Source of the DNA: Thermotalea metallivorans | Lineage (GTDB): Bacteria; Bacillota; Clostridia; Peptostreptococcales; Thermotaleaceae | Assembly: GCF_001562415.1 (NCBI RefSeq) | Contig: NZ_LOEE01000027.1 | Coordinates: 1 to 64,000, forward strand | Length of the DNA: 64,000 bases | Direction of reading: 5' to 3' | Shown here: positions 62,794 through 64,000 of the stretch, piece after piece | Numbering within the stretch: position 1 is the first letter of the stretch | Layout: each line of letters starts with the position of its first letter | Translations under genes and position numbers: made by a program | The notes under the pieces: generated by a model | What the model saw: only the letters and a program-made list of their open reading frames with translations | The model's database searches: none | Told to the model about the DNA's origin: nothing

Positions 62794-64000
62794 ATGCCAT
62801 TGACAGAAAATATCACCCTGATGCTCGGGGGAATTCAAGGAGAAGGTATCGTCAGTACAGGAGATGCCTTGATTCGAGCACTTTCCAGAGCAGGATATTA
62901 TGCCTTTGGATATAGGACCTTTTCTTCAAGAATCAAGGGCGGACACACCCATTATGTGATTGACATCCACACAGAAAAGGTGCTAAGCTGTAAAGACCCA
63001 TTGGATATACTGGTGGCTTTTGATGGAGATTCTATAGAAATCAATCTGCCGAAATTAAAAAAAGGCGGTCTTTTGATCTACGATGATATCATACCGGAAC
63101 AAGAACTGCTGCAACATATGGACAAAAAGAATTATTTCATTCTTCCTGCCCCCCTTACCGCCATTGCTAAAAAATATGGCGCTGCCGTTATGCGGAATAC
63201 GGGCATCTTAGGCCTACTCGGTCAATTGTTCCATATTCCTTTCCATTTCTTTGCGGGAGTGGTGGAAAAGAACTTTCAGAGAAAGGGGGAAGAAATAATT
63301 CGCAAAAATATCAGTGTACTCAAGGAATGCTACGAGTTATCCCTTGAGGATCAAAGACTTTCTTTGGAATATATGCTGATGCCTCCCAAAAACCCTATGG
63401 CAAGGGCCTCCATGATCGGCAACGAAGCCATAGGACTGGGAGCCCTGATGGCCGGCTGCAGATTTATGGCAGCCTATCCCATTACCCCATCCTCGGAGAT
63501 TATGGAATACCTTACAAAAAAATTCCCCGACGATAACGGGATCATGATGCAAACAGAGGATGAAATCTCTGCCATTACTATGGCCATTGGTGCTGCCTAT
63601 GCCGGTGCCAGAAGCATGACAGCCACTTCCGGACCGGGCATCTCCCTAATGATGGAGGGAATCGGCCTTGCCGGCATGGCAGAGATCCCAGTGGTCGTTG
63701 TCGATGTCCAACGGGGTGGGCCAAGTACGGGCCTACCTACCAAGCATGAGCAAAGTGACATTGAATTCCTTTATCACGGCCCCCACGGTGAAGTGCCGAT
63801 CATTGTTCTCGCTCCCTACACAGTAGAAGAATGCTTTTCTCAGACGGTTTGGGCCTTCCATTTGGCAGAGAAATACCAATGCCCTGTAATAATCCTAAGC
63901 GATCTGCATCTGGGATTATCGAGACAAACCCTCGATTCCCTGGATAAAGGAAATATTCAAATAGATCGTGGGAAACTCATGAGGGATGAAGATTTCAACC
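62794..64000 (+). CDS. 2-oxoacid:ferredoxin oxidoreductase, fused gamma-alpha subunit (partial)
   Basis: The open frame runs off the window end after 402 codons. Residues 1-190 are the gamma domain (LMLGGIQGEGIVSTGDAL, FSSRIKGGHTHYV). From about residue 210 comes the alpha pyrimidine domain (AAYPITPSSEIMEYL, TATSGPGISLMMEGIGLAG, QRGGPSTGLPTKHEQSD), as in KorA-type enzymes for 2-oxoglutarate or related 2-oxo acids. GGAGGAGGG abuts the ATG at 62794; a TTG two codons later is better spaced. The beta subunit should follow beyond the window. Confidence 0.88.
   Translation, partial: MPLTENITLMLGGIQGEGIVSTGDALIRALSRAGYYAFGYRTFSSRIKGGHTHYVIDIHTEKVLSCKDPLDILVAFDGDSIEINLPKLKKGGLLIYDDIIPEQELLQHMDKKNYFILPAPLTAIAKKYGAAVMRNTGILGLLGQLFHIPFHFFAGVVEKNFQRKGEEIIRKNISVLKECYELSLEDQRLSLEYMLMPPKNPMARASMIGNEAIGLGALMAGCRFMAAYPITPSSEIMEYLTKKFPDDNGIMMQTEDEISAITMAIGAAYAGARSMTATSGPGISLMMEGIGLAGMAEIPVVVVDVQRGGPSTGLPTKHEQSDIEFLYHGPHGEVPIIVLAPYTVEECFSQTVWAFHLAEKYQCPVIILSDLHLGLSRQTLDSLDKGNIQIDRGKLMRDEDFN

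Noticed and set aside
1-64000. CRISPR arrays, tRNA and rRNA genes
   Set aside because: Reading both strands by eye, I saw no regularly spaced identical repeats and no recognisable tRNA or rRNA core sequence; a covariance-model search would be decisive.

Overview
The window reads as chromosomal DNA from an anaerobic, low-to-moderate G+C member of the Clostridia. Evidence for this is the strong GGAGG-type ribosome binding sites, ferredoxin-linked 2-oxoacid oxidoreductases, a TM1266-type hydrogenase-system regulator, DapL, FeoAB, and GHKL/LytTR signalling. No rRNA, tRNA or CRISPR array was found, and I do not name a species.

Layout. 0-0.4 kb: the 5' end of a group II intron sits directly behind a terminator, followed by a degenerate repeat. 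0.4-12.4 kb: housekeeping and hypothetical genes (TM1266-like, DUF92, NUDIX, yhaN-yhaO nuclease pair, MATE pump, HAD phosphatase, dapL). 12.5-29.7 kb is the most unusual part. A run of about sixteen tightly packed minus-strand genes encodes a truncated indolepyruvate:ferredoxin oxidoreductase pair, two FabG-like reductases, a DUF362-ferredoxin protein, an epimerase-like VOC protein, two 3-hydroxyacyl-CoA dehydrogenases, an SCP2-like carrier, a frameshifted FlK-like thioesterase and six different KAS III-like condensing enzymes. Four of the six lack the standard Cys-His-Asn triad. The cluster contains no acyl carrier protein, acyltransferase or dehydratase. A LytTR response regulator precedes it and a two-helix GHKL histidine kinase follows it. 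I infer a CoA-based, aryl- or branched-acyl-primed pathway making a small, probably lipophilic product, possibly itself a signal.

30-44 kb: an orphan two-helix membrane protein, a CBS-PAS-sigma54 activator, a 48-residue secreted peptide gene, a Fur-boxed feoAB operon, GNAT, ALDH, ThpR, MBL, ABC-class ATPase and a secreted TPR-like protein. 44-54.7 kb: a catabolic locus with a BCCT betaine carrier, a three-subunit molybdenum hydroxylase and an aromatic amino acid lyase homologue whose MIO-forming Ala-Ser-Gly is missing. A BTAD-AAA-TPR regulator lies next to it. The combination suggests breakdown of a histidine-betaine compound such as ergothioneine.

55-61 kb is AT-rich accessory DNA: a duplicated 127-residue gene flanking a 5'-truncated IS1634-type transposase, an IS200/IS605-type end remnant, gene fragments, and two exported proteins of unknown function. 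61-64 kb: a four-helix holin-like membrane protein, an FAD-dependent oxidoreductase and the start of a 2-oxoacid:ferredoxin oxidoreductase (gamma-alpha fusion) cut by the window end.
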